Counted from the first letter of the stretch, positions 35,372-43,727 are shown. The stretch: DNA of 64,000 nucleotides from Clostridium sp. CAG:354_28_25 (GCA_001915925.1 MNRL01000015.1:91951-155950), one strand, 5' to 3'. Notes: generated by a model from the letters alone, not told the origin. Program-made: numbers and translations.

Positions 35372-35520
35372 GTTAATCATTATATTAAATAATGTACGTT
35401 TCCAATTTTATACCTATAATATATGTTATTTTCTCTTTAATTTATTTCTCGACTTTTTCCGACAAATAAATCAGCCAAGGAATATTATACATTGTTTTTT
35501 TATATGTTGTCAAGTATTGG

Positions 35521-36810
35521 TTACTCCATATATTTTTTATACATTTCATCTGCTACTTTAAAAAATCTCTCTTTATCTTCTATCAAGTCTTGTAATTTTT
35601 TTAATTCTTTTTCTCTATATTCATTTTCTATATAATCTTTTTTTGCAGCATATCCTTCTTTTCCAAATTTAGTTACTGCGTGCTCCCACGCTCTTTTAAT
35701 ATGTTCTTCTTTTCCTATATTCCCATAATGTTCTTCTCCATATTTAAATGTTCTTCTAAAAAATATTTCTATCGTAACAGTTTTATCAGCTGATGCTAAT
35801 ATCTTTCCATATATATTTCTTGGTTCTCCTGTTTTAGATGCTCTATGGTCTTCTATAGCTTCTTTTATTAATTGCAATTCTGCTGTGTTAAAAAATCTAT
35901 TTAAATTTTTGTCTTCTTTCATTATTTTTGCAGAAACTTTTTCATGGTTTTCTCTATCTATATGGTCACCAATGTCGTGATAAGCTACTGCTGTATATAA
36001 GATATCTAGATTTACATTGTACTTTTTTCCTAATATTAAAGCATTTCTCATTACTTCTTTTATATGCCTTAAATCATGCGATTCTCCATTTTTATTGTAT
36101 TCTGGAAATATTTTCTCTTCAATATATTCTTTTAATTCGGGACTAATTTCAGATTTTTTTATTAAAAGATGATAATGATAGGAACTACTAGTTTTTCCTT
36201 TTTCTTCATAAAAATCTTCGATATGTTCTACTAATTCTATTATATTATCTTTAAATAGCTCTTGTATCAAATCATAATCTGCATAAAAATGAGGTATTCC
36301 ATTTTCTGGTCCATCTTCTACTCTTATTTTGGTATTTTCATCAACTATCGGAAAATCTTTATTATTAAAAGCTGGTGAGCTTTTAGAGCCTAAAGTTAAA
36401 TAACATTCTCCATCTTCTCTTAACACTCTATTTATTTCTTTAAGTATTCTTTCTACACCTTTAGTATCTGTATGTGATATAACATTTCTGCATAATATAC
36501 AATCAAAAGAATTATCTTCATATGGCAGATTTAGCATATCTCCAATTTTATAATCTACATTTAAATTTAATTCCTCTGCCCACTTTTTTGTAGCATTTAC
36601 AGCTTCCTCGCTTAAGTCAAAAGCATATGTATTAAATCCATTTTGTGCAAATAAAATTGTATGTCTTCCAATTCCACATCCTAAATCTAAAAAATCTTTT
36701 TTCATTTGTTTTTTCCATCTGTTTTGCAAGTAATATGATTCAATACTTGGCTCTTTCCAAATATCAAGTTTGCTCGCTTTGCTCCAGTTCCATGCTTTAG
36801 ATTCTACCAT
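35521..36810 (-). CDS. Fusion of SAM methyltransferase and HD phosphohydrolase domains
   Basis: 429 residues with two catalytic modules. Residues about 38-200 form a class I methyltransferase (LDLGCGIGRHTILFA, FDLSEEAVNA, FDCILCRNVISHTD). Residues about 235-400 form an HD domain: metal-binding His in SHDLRHIKEV, His-Asp in AVAYHDIGD and Asp in KILASADKTV. AAAGGAGGTATATTGTA lies before ATG. It stands alone between hairpins. The joint function is unknown; a nucleotide or modified small molecule processed by both domains is a guess. Confidence 0.85.
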   Translation of the reverse strand: MVESKAWNWSKASKLDIWKEPSIESYYLQNRWKKQMKKDFLDLGCGIGRHTILFAQNGFNTYAFDLSEEAVNATKKWAEELNLNVDYKIGDMLNLPYEDNSFDCILCRNVISHTDTKGVERILKEINRVLREDGECYLTLGSKSSPAFNNKDFPIVDENTKIRVEDGPENGIPHFYADYDLIQELFKDNIIELVEHIEDFYEEKGKTSSSYHYHLLIKKSEISPELKEYIEEKIFPEYNKNGESHDLRHIKEVMRNALILGKKYNVNLDILYTAVAYHDIGDHIDRENHEKVSAKIMKEDKNLNRFFNTAELQLIKEAIEDHRASKTGEPRNIYGKILASADKTVTIEIFFRRTFKYGEEHYGNIGKEEHIKRAWEHAVTKFGKEGYAAKKDYIENEYREKELKKLQDLIEDKERFFKVADEMYKKYME

Positions 36811-36886
36811 TACAATATACCTCCTTTATTTCTTGAATTTTATCATATTGGATTTTCATATTCAATTAGCTTTAAACTTTTAAGCT

Positions 36887-36920
36887 AAAAATAACTGTGG
36901 AAATGGCCACAGCTATTTTT
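36887..36920 (-). terminator. Terminator of the copper operon
   Basis: Hairpin AAAAATAGCTGTGGCC / CCACAGTTATTTTT on the minus strand. It includes the last two Lys codons and the stop of copA and is followed by AGC. Confidence 0.8.
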
Positions 36921-39060
36921 TTAACAATCTTAAACTATTTAATACTACTGTTAAACTACTTAATGTCATCGCTAAACTTGCAATCATTGGGTTTAATGCA
37001 ATTGGTAATAGTCCTGTTGCAAGTGGTATCATACATACATTATAGAATAATGCCCAAAATAAATTTTCTTTAATTATTCTTATTGTACGTTTTCCAAGAG
37101 CAAATATTTTTACTATATTATCCATATTTTCGTTTAGCAATATAACATCTGCAGAATCTGCACTAATATCTGTTCCGTTTTCTACACTTATTCCAACTGT
37201 TGCAGCTTTTAAACTCGGACTATCATTAATTCCGTCCCCAACCATTGCTACATTATTATTCTTATTCAATTCTTTTATCTTAGCTAGTTTTTGCTCTGGA
37301 TTTACATTGCTTATAATATTTTCTATACCTATTTGTTTTGCGATAGCTCTGGCTGTTTTTTCATTATCTCCAGTAAGCATTATGTTTTTCTTATCTAATT
37401 TTTCTAAGTTTTTAATTGTATCTGTAATATCTTTCTTTATTGTATCTGCTAACCCGATAATTAAAATAGTTTCTTTTTCATCAAATAAATATACTATGCT
37501 TTCACCTTTACTTGCAAATATTGCTTCATTATCTCTTAGTTTATTTTCTACATTCATTTTTTCTACATATTTGTAATTGCCTGCATAATATTGCTTTCCA
37601 TTTATAATTCCTTTAACACCAAGTCCTGGAACTTCTTCAAAATCTTGAACTTCGAAAATATCCTTTTCATTATTATAAATACTTTTGGCTAATGGATGAT
37701 TCGAATTTTTTTCTAAACTTTTCAATATTTTTAAAGTAACTTCATTATATACTCCATCTGCTATACTCATTTTTCCTGTTGTTAATGTTCCTGTCTTATC
37801 AAATACAATTGTGTCTACTTTGTTTATTGCTTCTAAGGTTTCGCTAGACTTTACTAATATTCCTCTTCTACTACAATTTCCAATTGCAACTACCATAGCA
37901 AGTGGTGTTGCTAATCCTAGTGCACATGGGCATGCAACAACTAAAACACTTACTAATGCCAAAATTGATTGGTTAATATCTTTTGTTATTACAAAATTTA
38001 AAATAAATGATATTAATGCAATTATAAATATTGCTGGAACAAAATATCCACTTATTTTATCTGCAATTCTTGCGATTGGAGCTTTTGTATTTGTAGCTTC
38101 TACCACCATTTTTACTATATTAGAAATGCTAGAATCTCTACCTATTTTCTCTGCTTTATATTCTATATATCCATCATAATTTATACTTCCTGCAATTACA
38201 GTATCTCCTACTTTTTTGCTAACAGGCTTACTTTCCCCTGTTATAAATGATTCGTCTGTATGTGTTTTGCCATTTATAACAGTTCCATCAACCGCAATCT
38301 TTTCACCAGGCTTACTTATAACAGTATCACCTTTTTGTATTTCATTTATAGTAACCTGTAATTCTTTTCCGTCTTTTAAAATTGTTCCATTTTTAGGAGT
38401 TATTGTTACAAGGTTTTTAATTGTATCAACTGCTTTATCTTTATTTTTCTTATCTATGTATCTACCAATTTTTACAAAAAGAATGATTATTGCTGATGAT
38501 TCAAAATATAAATGGTGTACCAGTGAGGTATTTCCCATAAATACTTGAATTGTATTCCACAAGCTATACACAAAATTAACAATTACACCAACACCAACTA
38601 AAGAATCCATGTTAGGCATTTTATGAACAATATTTTTTATTCCGTTTTTTATAATATCAAATCCATAAAATATAAATAGTAGTGATAAAATCATTAATGT
38701 TATCGCATAAACTCGTGGGCTTTCCATCATATTTAATATTTTAGGAGTTGGTAAATTAATCATCTGTCCCATTGATATATACATTAAAATAATTCCTAAT
38801 ATAGAAAATATTATTAGCTTTGTAAGTTCATTACTTTTCTTTTCTTCTTTTTTCTCTCCTAAACTTTTAAAACCGGCTTCTTTAACAAATCTATTTAAAT
38901 CTTTAATACTTAAATTATCTTCATACTCTATTAAAGCTGTCGCCATAACCAAATTTACAGAAGCACTAATTACTCCTTCTTGCTTGTTTAAATATTTTTC
39001 CAAACCATTTGAACAAGCACTACAAGTCATTCCTTCTATATTTAAAACAACTTTTTTCAT
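36913..39060 (-). CDS. copA: Copper-translocating P1B-type ATPase
   Basis: A membrane Cu(I) export pump of 715 residues. One N-terminal heavy-metal domain with GMTCSACS (residues 9-16) precedes the transport core. Motifs: CPC in VACPCALGLATPLA, phosphorylation DKTGTLT, TGES, HP motif NSNHPLAKS, and GDGINDSPSLKAA. Eight membrane helices can be placed. The single metal domain is usual for Firmicutes. It is the third gene of csoR-copZ-copA, but a REP-like element occupies the gap before it. Confidence 0.95.
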   Translation of the reverse strand: MKKVVLNIEGMTCSACSNGLEKYLNKQEGVISASVNLVMATALIEYEDNLSIKDLNRFVKEAGFKSLGEKKEEKKSNELTKLIIFSILGIILMYISMGQMINLPTPKILNMMESPRVYAITLMILSLLFIFYGFDIIKNGIKNIVHKMPNMDSLVGVGVIVNFVYSLWNTIQVFMGNTSLVHHLYFESSAIIILFVKIGRYIDKKNKDKAVDTIKNLVTITPKNGTILKDGKELQVTINEIQKGDTVISKPGEKIAVDGTVINGKTHTDESFITGESKPVSKKVGDTVIAGSINYDGYIEYKAEKIGRDSSISNIVKMVVEATNTKAPIARIADKISGYFVPAIFIIALISFILNFVITKDINQSILALVSVLVVACPCALGLATPLAMVVAIGNCSRRGILVKSSETLEAINKVDTIVFDKTGTLTTGKMSIADGVYNEVTLKILKSLEKNSNHPLAKSIYNNEKDIFEVQDFEEVPGLGVKGIINGKQYYAGNYKYVEKMNVENKLRDNEAIFASKGESIVYLFDEKETILIIGLADTIKKDITDTIKNLEKLDKKNIMLTGDNEKTARAIAKQIGIENIISNVNPEQKLAKIKELNKNNNVAMVGDGINDSPSLKAATVGISVENGTDISADSADVILLNENMDNIVKIFALGKRTIRIIKENLFWALFYNVCMIPLATGLLPIALNPMIASLAMTLSSLTVVLNSLRLLKK

Positions 39061-39083
39061 ACTTCACTCCTTTGGAATTTTGT

Positions 39084-39168
39084 CGGGATTTGGGGACGTT
39101 GCTAAAATCCCGATAAAAAATTTATAAAGATATTTAGTTCGGGATTTTAACACCGTCCCTATTTCCCT
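39084..39168. repeat. REP-like repeats between copZ and copA
   Basis: CGGGATTTGGGGACGTTG/CTAAAATCCCG (39084-39113) and CGGGATTTTAACACCGTCCC (39140-39160) with a following TTTCCC. They lie within an operon, filling the gap between its second and third genes, and could shape mRNA stability. Confidence 0.8.
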
Positions 39169-39180
39169 TTTCCTTATTTC

Positions 39181-39384
39181 CTATTTTACTTTAAATCCTA
39201 AATTTTCTATTTTTTCTTTAACTACATCCATATCTATTTCTTTTTTACTTTCTATTTTTACTGTTCCGTCTTCATGATTTGCTTTTATATTCTTTATAGC
39301 TTTAACTTCTCCTAATGCATTTTCTATTCTTTTTTCGCATCCTCCACACATCATACCTTCTACATTTAAAATAATCTCATTCAT
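39181..39384 (-). CDS. copZ: Copper chaperone (HMA domain)
   Basis: A 67-residue heavy-metal-associated domain protein, the usual CopZ length. The Cu(I) site is GMMCGGCEKR (residues 10-19, CxxC). The ferredoxin-like fold pattern follows (VKAIKNIKANHEDGTVKIESK). It delivers copper to CopA and CsoR in the cytoplasm. A ribosome site (AAGGAGGAATAAAA) precedes ATG. It lies between csoR and copA. Confidence 0.92.
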   Translation of the reverse strand: MNEIILNVEGMMCGGCEKRIENALGEVKAIKNIKANHEDGTVKIESKKEIDMDVVKEKIENLGFKVK

Positions 39385-39441
39385 TTTTATTCCTCCTTAT
39401 ATCTTTTTATAATTTATAAATATACATTTTTTATTATTGTA

Positions 39442-39741
39442 CTATTTATTAAATCTTTTGAATAAACTCATAAGTTCATCTATTACTTCTGTATCATTTT
39501 TCTCTATGCTATCTGTAATGCATGAGTATAAGTGATTTTCTAATATATGCATAGATAAACTTTTTATTGAGCTTTCTATTGCAGATAACTGAATTAATAT
39601 ATCATTACAATATCTGTCTTCTGCTACCATATTCTTTATGCCTTTAACTTGCCCCTCTATCCTATTTAATCTATTATTTATTATTTTCTTTTCATCTTCA
39701 CTTCTTACTGTTTTTTTGTTGTTACAACATTCTTTATTCAT
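39442..39741 (-). CDS. csoR: Copper-sensing repressor CsoR
   Basis: A helical DNA-binding repressor that lets go of DNA on Cu(I) binding. The W-x-Y-z fingerprint is present: RIEGQVKGI, Cys in RYCNDIL, His in ENHLYSC and the Cys four residues later; the 25- and 4-residue spacings match Cu(I)-sensing CsoR. An extra CC near the N terminus (NKECCNNKK) is notable. 99 residues. ATG follows AAGAGGTGATCAA; the longer extension upstream runs into the promoter. A palindrome lies inside its own promoter at 39765, suggesting autoregulation of csoR-copZ-copA. Confidence 0.92.
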   Translation of the reverse strand: MNKECCNNKKTVRSEDEKKIINNRLNRIEGQVKGIKNMVAEDRYCNDILIQLSAIESSIKSLSMHILENHLYSCITDSIEKNDTEVIDELMSLFKRFNK

Positions 39742-39761
39742 TTGATCACCTCTTGATATAT

Positions 39762-39789
39762 AATATACCCTGCATAGGTATTTAGTCAA
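39762..39789 (-). promoter_or_regulatory. Promoter with CsoR operator
   Basis: Minus strand TTGACT (39784-39789), 16-base spacer, TATATT (39762-39767). The spacer holds the palindrome ATACC-CTGCATA-GGTAT (39765-39781), close in type to known G/C-tract CsoR sites. A further GATATACCCCTAT lies just upstream of the -35. Confidence 0.7.
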
Positions 39790-39847
39790 TATAGGGGTAT
39801 ATCACTTTAATCGTTTATATATCAACGTTTAATTGTATATAAAAAAA

Positions 39848-39888
39848 GAAGGGAATATTTTCCCCGAAAAGAAAATATCCCCATTTTT
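39848..39888 (-). terminator. Terminator of the 39895 gene
   Basis: Hairpin GGGGATATTTTC / GAAAATATTCCC followed by TTCTTTTTTT on the minus strand, immediately after the stop codon. Confidence 0.85.
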
Positions 39889-39894
39889 AGTAAC

Positions 39895-40170
39895 TTAGTC
39901 AGGAATTATCCCTCCATCGATCCATAATTGGTACAATTCATTACCCTTGTACCAATATTTCCCTAAAAGAGCTGCCGCTGCATATTCCTCACTGCCATTA
40001 ATAGACAGTTTATTTAAACATTTTTCGAATGCAGGAAATGCAACGTCATGCAATGATGGAGATTCTTTCAACAACCGTTCCATCTCATCTGCCCACATTG
40101 TAGCAAATTCCTTTGAAATGTCGTTTTCGAGTTCCTCCCATTTTTTAGTTTTACCTTCGCACACTTTCAT
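39895..40170 (-). CDS. Protein of unknown function, solitary atypical gene (91 aa)
   Basis: I do not recognise this 91-residue acidic protein (MKVCEGKTKKWEELENDISK...). It is likely helical in the first 60 residues; the tail contains aromatic residues (YWYKGNELYQLWIDGG). There is no signal peptide. AAAGGAGAAAGAACA precedes ATG, with a promoter at 40218-40246 and its own strong terminator. It is divergent from the RelA/SpoT-like gene, with which it shares a 200-base promoter region and higher G+C than the surroundings. A partner or antitoxin role for that gene is possible but not shown. Confidence 0.7.
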   Translation of the reverse strand: MKVCEGKTKKWEELENDISKEFATMWADEMERLLKESPSLHDVAFPAFEKCLNKLSINGSEEYAAAALLGKYWYKGNELYQLWIDGGIIPD

Positions 40171-40198
40171 TGTTCTTTCTCCTTTATTTTTGCTATGG

Positions 40199-40246
40199 TC
40201 TACGAGTTATCTTTTTTATTTTAGCATAAATTTACATAATAGTCTA
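40199..40246 (-). promoter_or_regulatory. Promoter and leader motif of the 39895 gene
   Basis: TAGACT (40241-40246), 17-base spacer, TAAAAT (40218-40223), minus strand. The leader then has AACTCGTAGA (40199-40208), identical to the leader of the unrelated gene at 49055. Confidence 0.5.
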
Positions 40247-40305
40247 TAAATTTTTTTAATTATACTATAAGAAAATTGTATATATTAGGTTAATTGAAAA
40301 ATTTT

Positions 40306-40334
40306 TTTACTTTTTTATGTAAATATGATATAAT
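40306..40334 (+). promoter_or_regulatory. Promoter of the RelA/SpoT-like gene
   Basis: TTTACT (40306-40311), 17-base spacer, perfect TATAAT (40329-40334), then a short leader to AAAGGAGG and the ATG at 40373. Confidence 0.7.
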
Positions 40335-40372
40335 ATATAGACACTAAACAGCAGAAGAAAGGAGGACAATTT

Positions 40373-41341
40373 ATGTCCAACGGTCAAAAAAACGAGCGAA
40401 ATAATATCTGGTTTCCAGATATTGCTCCAATTCTCTATCGGGGAGTCGGTAGTCTAGTACAGGTTCAACGCCTATATCTAGATGAAGTTATGCTTGAGGC
40501 AGATAAGCTTCGTGGAAATGAATTCGTCCCAAATTATTTGGACATGTATCACACGAAACTTGAAAACTACTTGAACCGCTATTATAATTACGGTTCATTG
40601 GCTGAACTTGAAAAGGAGATTATTGAATTAAAGAAATTTTTAGCAAGTCTAAAGATTCCTTGTTCCATTTCTGGTCGACTAAAAAACTATGTCGCTTTTT
40701 TAGAGAAAGTGCGAACATTCATCTATGATGGTCTTGATCCATACTCTATCAACGACGAGTTGGGCTTTAGGATAGTAATAGGAACAAGCCGATATGATGA
40801 TGAAAAATCGATTGCTCAACTCTACGAAGTAGCTAACAAGGTAATCGCCTTCTTCGTTATTAGGAAAGGTTACCAATTAATAAAGCCATCTCCAGCGAAT
40901 GGTCTTGGCTTTAATAAGGAACTATTTCCAAATGTGTTTGTCCCTCAAAAGGGGCTCATTTACCCAGAGTATGCAAAATATGTCAAAGACTATTTTGTTG
41001 CTCCTAAAAAGAATGGCTATCAAGCTCTTCACATGGTGTTTGTAACAAAGAGTGGCTTAACAATCGAAGTCCAATTAAGAACATTTGCTAGCCACTTCCA
41101 CGCAGAATATGTTGCAACACATCTTTCACACAAAGATGAAAGATATGGAGCAGACACCAGCAAAGAACTTACACCAGAAGAAAAGGAAGCAGATTCTAGA
41201 AGGCAAACTGCTATAAAAGTGACCTTTGACCCAGAAAAGGTCAAACTAGACTCATACTTCTCCAAAAATGGGGAAACCTTGGACCTAATCGGTCTGCAAG
41301 AAACAATACGGGATCCATTTAACAACTTCTACGTTGCTTAA
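40373..41341 (+). CDS. Stand-alone RelA/SpoT-type (p)ppGpp synthetase-like protein
   Basis: 322 residues. Residues about 105-250 carry the synthetase-domain marks: INDELGFRIVIGTSRYDD, DYFVAPKKNGYQALHMVF and LTIEVQLRTFASHFHAEY. There is no HD hydrolase domain before it and no TGS/ACT after it. Its N-terminal 100 residues are helical and not recognised, and the C-terminal 70 residues are polar. It is longer than usual small alarmone synthetases (about 200-270). AAAGGAGGACAATTT precedes ATG. The gene is isolated, has its own promoter and a very strong terminator, and is richer in G+C than its flanks, which suggests acquisition. Whether it makes ppGpp, another pyrophosphorylated product, or modifies tRNA like toxic members is open. 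Confidence 0.82.
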   Translation: MSNGQKNERNNIWFPDIAPILYRGVGSLVQVQRLYLDEVMLEADKLRGNEFVPNYLDMYHTKLENYLNRYYNYGSLAELEKEIIELKKFLASLKIPCSISGRLKNYVAFLEKVRTFIYDGLDPYSINDELGFRIVIGTSRYDDEKSIAQLYEVANKVIAFFVIRKGYQLIKPSPANGLGFNKELFPNVFVPQKGLIYPEYAKYVKDYFVAPKKNGYQALHMVFVTKSGLTIEVQLRTFASHFHAEYVATHLSHKDERYGADTSKELTPEEKEADSRRQTAIKVTFDPEKVKLDSYFSKNGETLDLIGLQETIRDPFNNFYVA

Positions 41342-41353
41342 GTGGCTCTCACA

Positions 41354-41404
41354 AAAAGCTCCTCTACACAAGAAATAAATTTCTTTCTGTGTAGAGGAGC
41401 TTTA
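41354..41404 (+). terminator. Strong terminator of the RelA/SpoT-like gene
   Basis: A 16-bp stem AAAGCTCCTCTACACA / TGTGTAGAGGAGCTTT with a second inner stem (AGAAA/TTTCT) and trailing TATTTTATTT. One of the longest hairpins in the window. Confidence 0.9.
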
Positions 41405-41406
41405 TT

Positions 41407-42069
41407 TTATTTGTTCTTTCCTGTTAATGGCGCATATATCCATTGTAGAAAAAACAATTCATATGGATTTCCGCCTTTACGACTACTTATATGCTTTATT
41501 TTTTTATTGTTACTAAGTTTTGCTTCTATCTCTTCAATCGCTTTTTTATTTGAATTTACTTCGTAATAAGCTGGAAATATATTATTTTCTTCATATCCTT
41601 CTAATAAATTTTGTCTGTCTGCAAAGTGTTGCTTCATATCATTTAGCGCATCTTCTTTTGATTTATATATAATTTCTGCATTTTTGTCAGTTTCTTTTAT
41701 TATATTTTCTATCTCTACTCGCTCTTCATCTGTTATAGAATCTTCTAAGAATATTGTCATTTCACTTATATATTTATCATAATTAATGAATACAGCAATA
41801 TTCAAGATAATTAAAATAATTAATATAATTGAAATTGCTATAATAATCTTAGTTTTCTTTTTCATCTTCTTTTTTATCTTTTTTAAATAATCTATTTCAT
41901 TTTGAGTAGTAGTAGGATTCTCTTCTTCGTTATTCATTTCTAAATATATTTTTGCACAATTTTCGCATTTTTTTAAATGTTTTTCTACAAATTCTTTTGA
42001 ACCTTGTTTTAAACATCCATCTTTATAACTAAATAATAAATCCTGAACGATATCACATTCTTTTTTCAT
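41407..42069 (-). CDS. Anti-sigma factor fused to an FtsX-like extracellular domain
   Basis: 220 residues. The N terminus has a zinc-finger anti-sigma domain (HLKKCENCAKIYLEM with an upstream KKECDIVQDLL; HxxxCxxC), then one membrane helix (IIIAISIILIILIILNIAVFI, about 75-95). The outer part (about 105-205) reads MTIFLEDSITDEERVEIENI, IYKSKEDALNDMKQHF, LLEGYEENNIFPAYYEV, which is the pattern of the FtsX extracellular domain, the part that docks a peptidoglycan hydrolase. It follows the ECF sigma gene, the usual pair. A wall-sensing role is inference. Confidence 0.85.
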   Translation of the reverse strand: MKKECDIVQDLLFSYKDGCLKQGSKEFVEKHLKKCENCAKIYLEMNNEEENPTTTQNEIDYLKKIKKKMKKKTKIIIAISIILIILIILNIAVFINYDKYISEMTIFLEDSITDEERVEIENIIKETDKNAEIIYKSKEDALNDMKQHFADRQNLLEGYEENNIFPAYYEVNSNKKAIEEIEAKLSNNKKIKHISSRKGGNPYELFFLQWIYAPLTGKNK

Positions 42070-42122
42070 CTTTATCTCCAATCCTCTCTTACTATAATTT
42101 ACTAAAAGTACACATATTATTT

Positions 42123-42608
42123 TTAGGATTTATCCTCCTTTATTTTTTGCTTTCCTCTAAAATATGTAACTCTTACCCAATTTGGTGTTTTATTCATTAC
42201 TTCTGCTATTTCTTCATTTTTTAGCCCACCTAATAATTTTAAATACATTACATTTCTAGTCTCTTCATTTAACTTTTGAATCTTTTTTAATAAATCTAGC
42301 TTATCCTCTTGTAAAAATATATTTTCTTCTAGTGAATTTTCTGTTATTAATTCATTTTCTACATCTTCTAAAGATATGTTTTTTTGCTTTTCTTTTTTTC
42401 TTATATCTTTATATAAAATAAATTTTGCGATTTGACACAGCCATGTAGAAATTTTACTTTCCCCTCTAAATTTATCTATGTTTTTAACAGCTACTAAAAA
42501 AGTTTCTTGTACTATATCTTCACTTAATTCTTTATTTTTGGTTAAGCAGAATATGTATTTATATACTATTTGAGCATAATTATTATAAATCTCTTCTATA
42601 TCCTGCAT
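42123..42608 (-). CDS. ECF-type RNA polymerase sigma factor
   Basis: 161 residues with region 2 (AQIVYKYIFCLTKNKELSEDIVQETFLVAVKNIDKF, then STWLCQIAKF) and region 4 (MYLKLLGGLKNEEIAEVMNKTPNWVRVTYFRGKQKIKE). The SigW/SigV-like spacing is normal. GGGGGAAATT precedes ATG. The anti-sigma gene begins about 50 bases downstream on the same strand, so the pair is co-expressed. The regulon is not known; the partner's FtsX-like outer domain hints at the cell wall. Confidence 0.92.
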   Translation of the reverse strand: MQDIEEIYNNYAQIVYKYIFCLTKNKELSEDIVQETFLVAVKNIDKFRGESKISTWLCQIAKFILYKDIRKKEKQKNISLEDVENELITENSLEENIFLQEDKLDLLKKIQKLNEETRNVMYLKLLGGLKNEEIAEVMNKTPNWVRVTYFRGKQKIKEDKS

Positions 42609-42663
42609 AATTTCCCCCTTTCATTTTATTAGTGTTAAAAACTTTATTTTTGTTACATATTTT

Positions 42664-43554
42664 TTAATTTTTTCTTCTTTTAATTATATCGTCCTCTGCT
42701 AGTTTGCCTATTAATAAAGATGAATTTACATCATGTAATTTATTATTTTGTGCTACAATTTTTTCATCATAATTTGCATAGCAATATTTGCAAAAATGCT
42801 TACACGTATTATATGCGCCTATATCAGCCATTTCTACGCAATTACACTTTCCACCGCTACGTGCTTTCCATTTTTTGAATTTAGTTTTTCCAGTTAGTCT
42901 TTCTGCTAATTCTTTTCCTAGACAATCTGCTTGTATAAAGCCATATTCCACTAAATTTCTTTCTTCAAAACAGGTTTGTACTGTCATTCCATTATTTTTA
43001 GCACTTTTACTAAAACTCTTTCCTATTGCTTCATAATCACTTTCTTTAAATTCTTTTAATCTTAAAAATTTATAATTATTTCTAACATTTTTATAATCAT
43101 CTATAAATGAAACGATAAAATGCTTTATATATCCATTTAATAACTCGCATAAGTGATTAAATGCTTTTATATGATATTCTATAGTGTATTTATCACTTAT
43201 AAATATTGGATCATATCTTATATATATGTTATCTATTCCAACTATCTTCGAAATTTGCTTGATTGCTTCTACTATTTTTCTTTTAGCTGGAACCCCCGGT
43301 TCAATATCACTTTTATATGGAGTTAAAGTAACATGAAATAATATTGGCTTTTCTATTTCTTTTAAATATGGAATCATTGGCATTGGATTTTTTGTACAAA
43401 ACATAATTGCATCAACATCTTCCACATATATTCTACTAACTTGCTGGTTATAAAAAGGATTCCTCACATCGAAAAAGCCTTCCCTATATCTGTTCATAAA
43501 CCAGTCTGTGTAAAAAGCTACTATATCGGTTCTTCCACTTACATTTAAAATCAT
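42664..43554 (-). CDS. DUF1848 family protein, radical-SAM-like cysteine tail
   Basis: 296 residues matching DUF1848: N-terminal SGRTDIVAFYTDWFMNR, DAIMFCTKNPMPM, and a C-terminal cysteine group NTCKHFCKYCYANYDE that looks like a CxxxCxxC cluster site, with another Cys pair in GGKCNCVEM. The layout suggests an Fe-S protein with a TIM-barrel-like core. The function of the family is not established. AAAGAGGTAGAAA precedes ATG. It seems monocistronic. Confidence 0.85.
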   Translation of the reverse strand: MILNVSGRTDIVAFYTDWFMNRYREGFFDVRNPFYNQQVSRIYVEDVDAIMFCTKNPMPMIPYLKEIEKPILFHVTLTPYKSDIEPGVPAKRKIVEAIKQISKIVGIDNIYIRYDPIFISDKYTIEYHIKAFNHLCELLNGYIKHFIVSFIDDYKNVRNNYKFLRLKEFKESDYEAIGKSFSKSAKNNGMTVQTCFEERNLVEYGFIQADCLGKELAERLTGKTKFKKWKARSGGKCNCVEMADIGAYNTCKHFCKYCYANYDEKIVAQNNKLHDVNSSLLIGKLAEDDIIKRRKN

Positions 43555-43637
43555 TTTCTACCTCTTTACTAAAATATATATTCATATAATAATACAATCT
43601 ATAAGGCAATTTAGCAACTATTTAATTCAAATCCAAA

Positions 43638-43675
43638 AACTCCCATTATTACCTTTTACAGTAATAACGAGAGTT
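43638..43675 (-). terminator. Terminator after ddl
   Basis: Stem AACTCTCGTTATTAC / GTAATAATGGGAGTT followed by TTTTGG on the minus strand, about 40 bases beyond the ddl stop and beyond the repeat at 43686. Confidence 0.7.
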
Positions 43676-43685
43676 ACATAATATT

Positions 43686-43727
43686 TGAACTTTAAGCTCC
43701 GTCCCTAAAGTTCACTAAAGTTCAAGC
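43686..43727. repeat. REP-like palindrome, GAACTTTA subfamily, overlapping the ddl stop
   Basis: GAACTTTAAGCTCCGTCCCTAAAGTTC plus a repeated half (ACTAAAGTTCAAGC). The same core (GGGACGGAGCTTAAAGTTC) is found inverted at 63138 and partly at 63888. The ddl stop codon and last two codons lie inside it. Confidence 0.8.

Noticed and set aside
39895..41404. Insertion sequence carrying the RelA/SpoT-like cassette
   Set aside because: No transposase, inverted repeats or target duplication were found at the edges.
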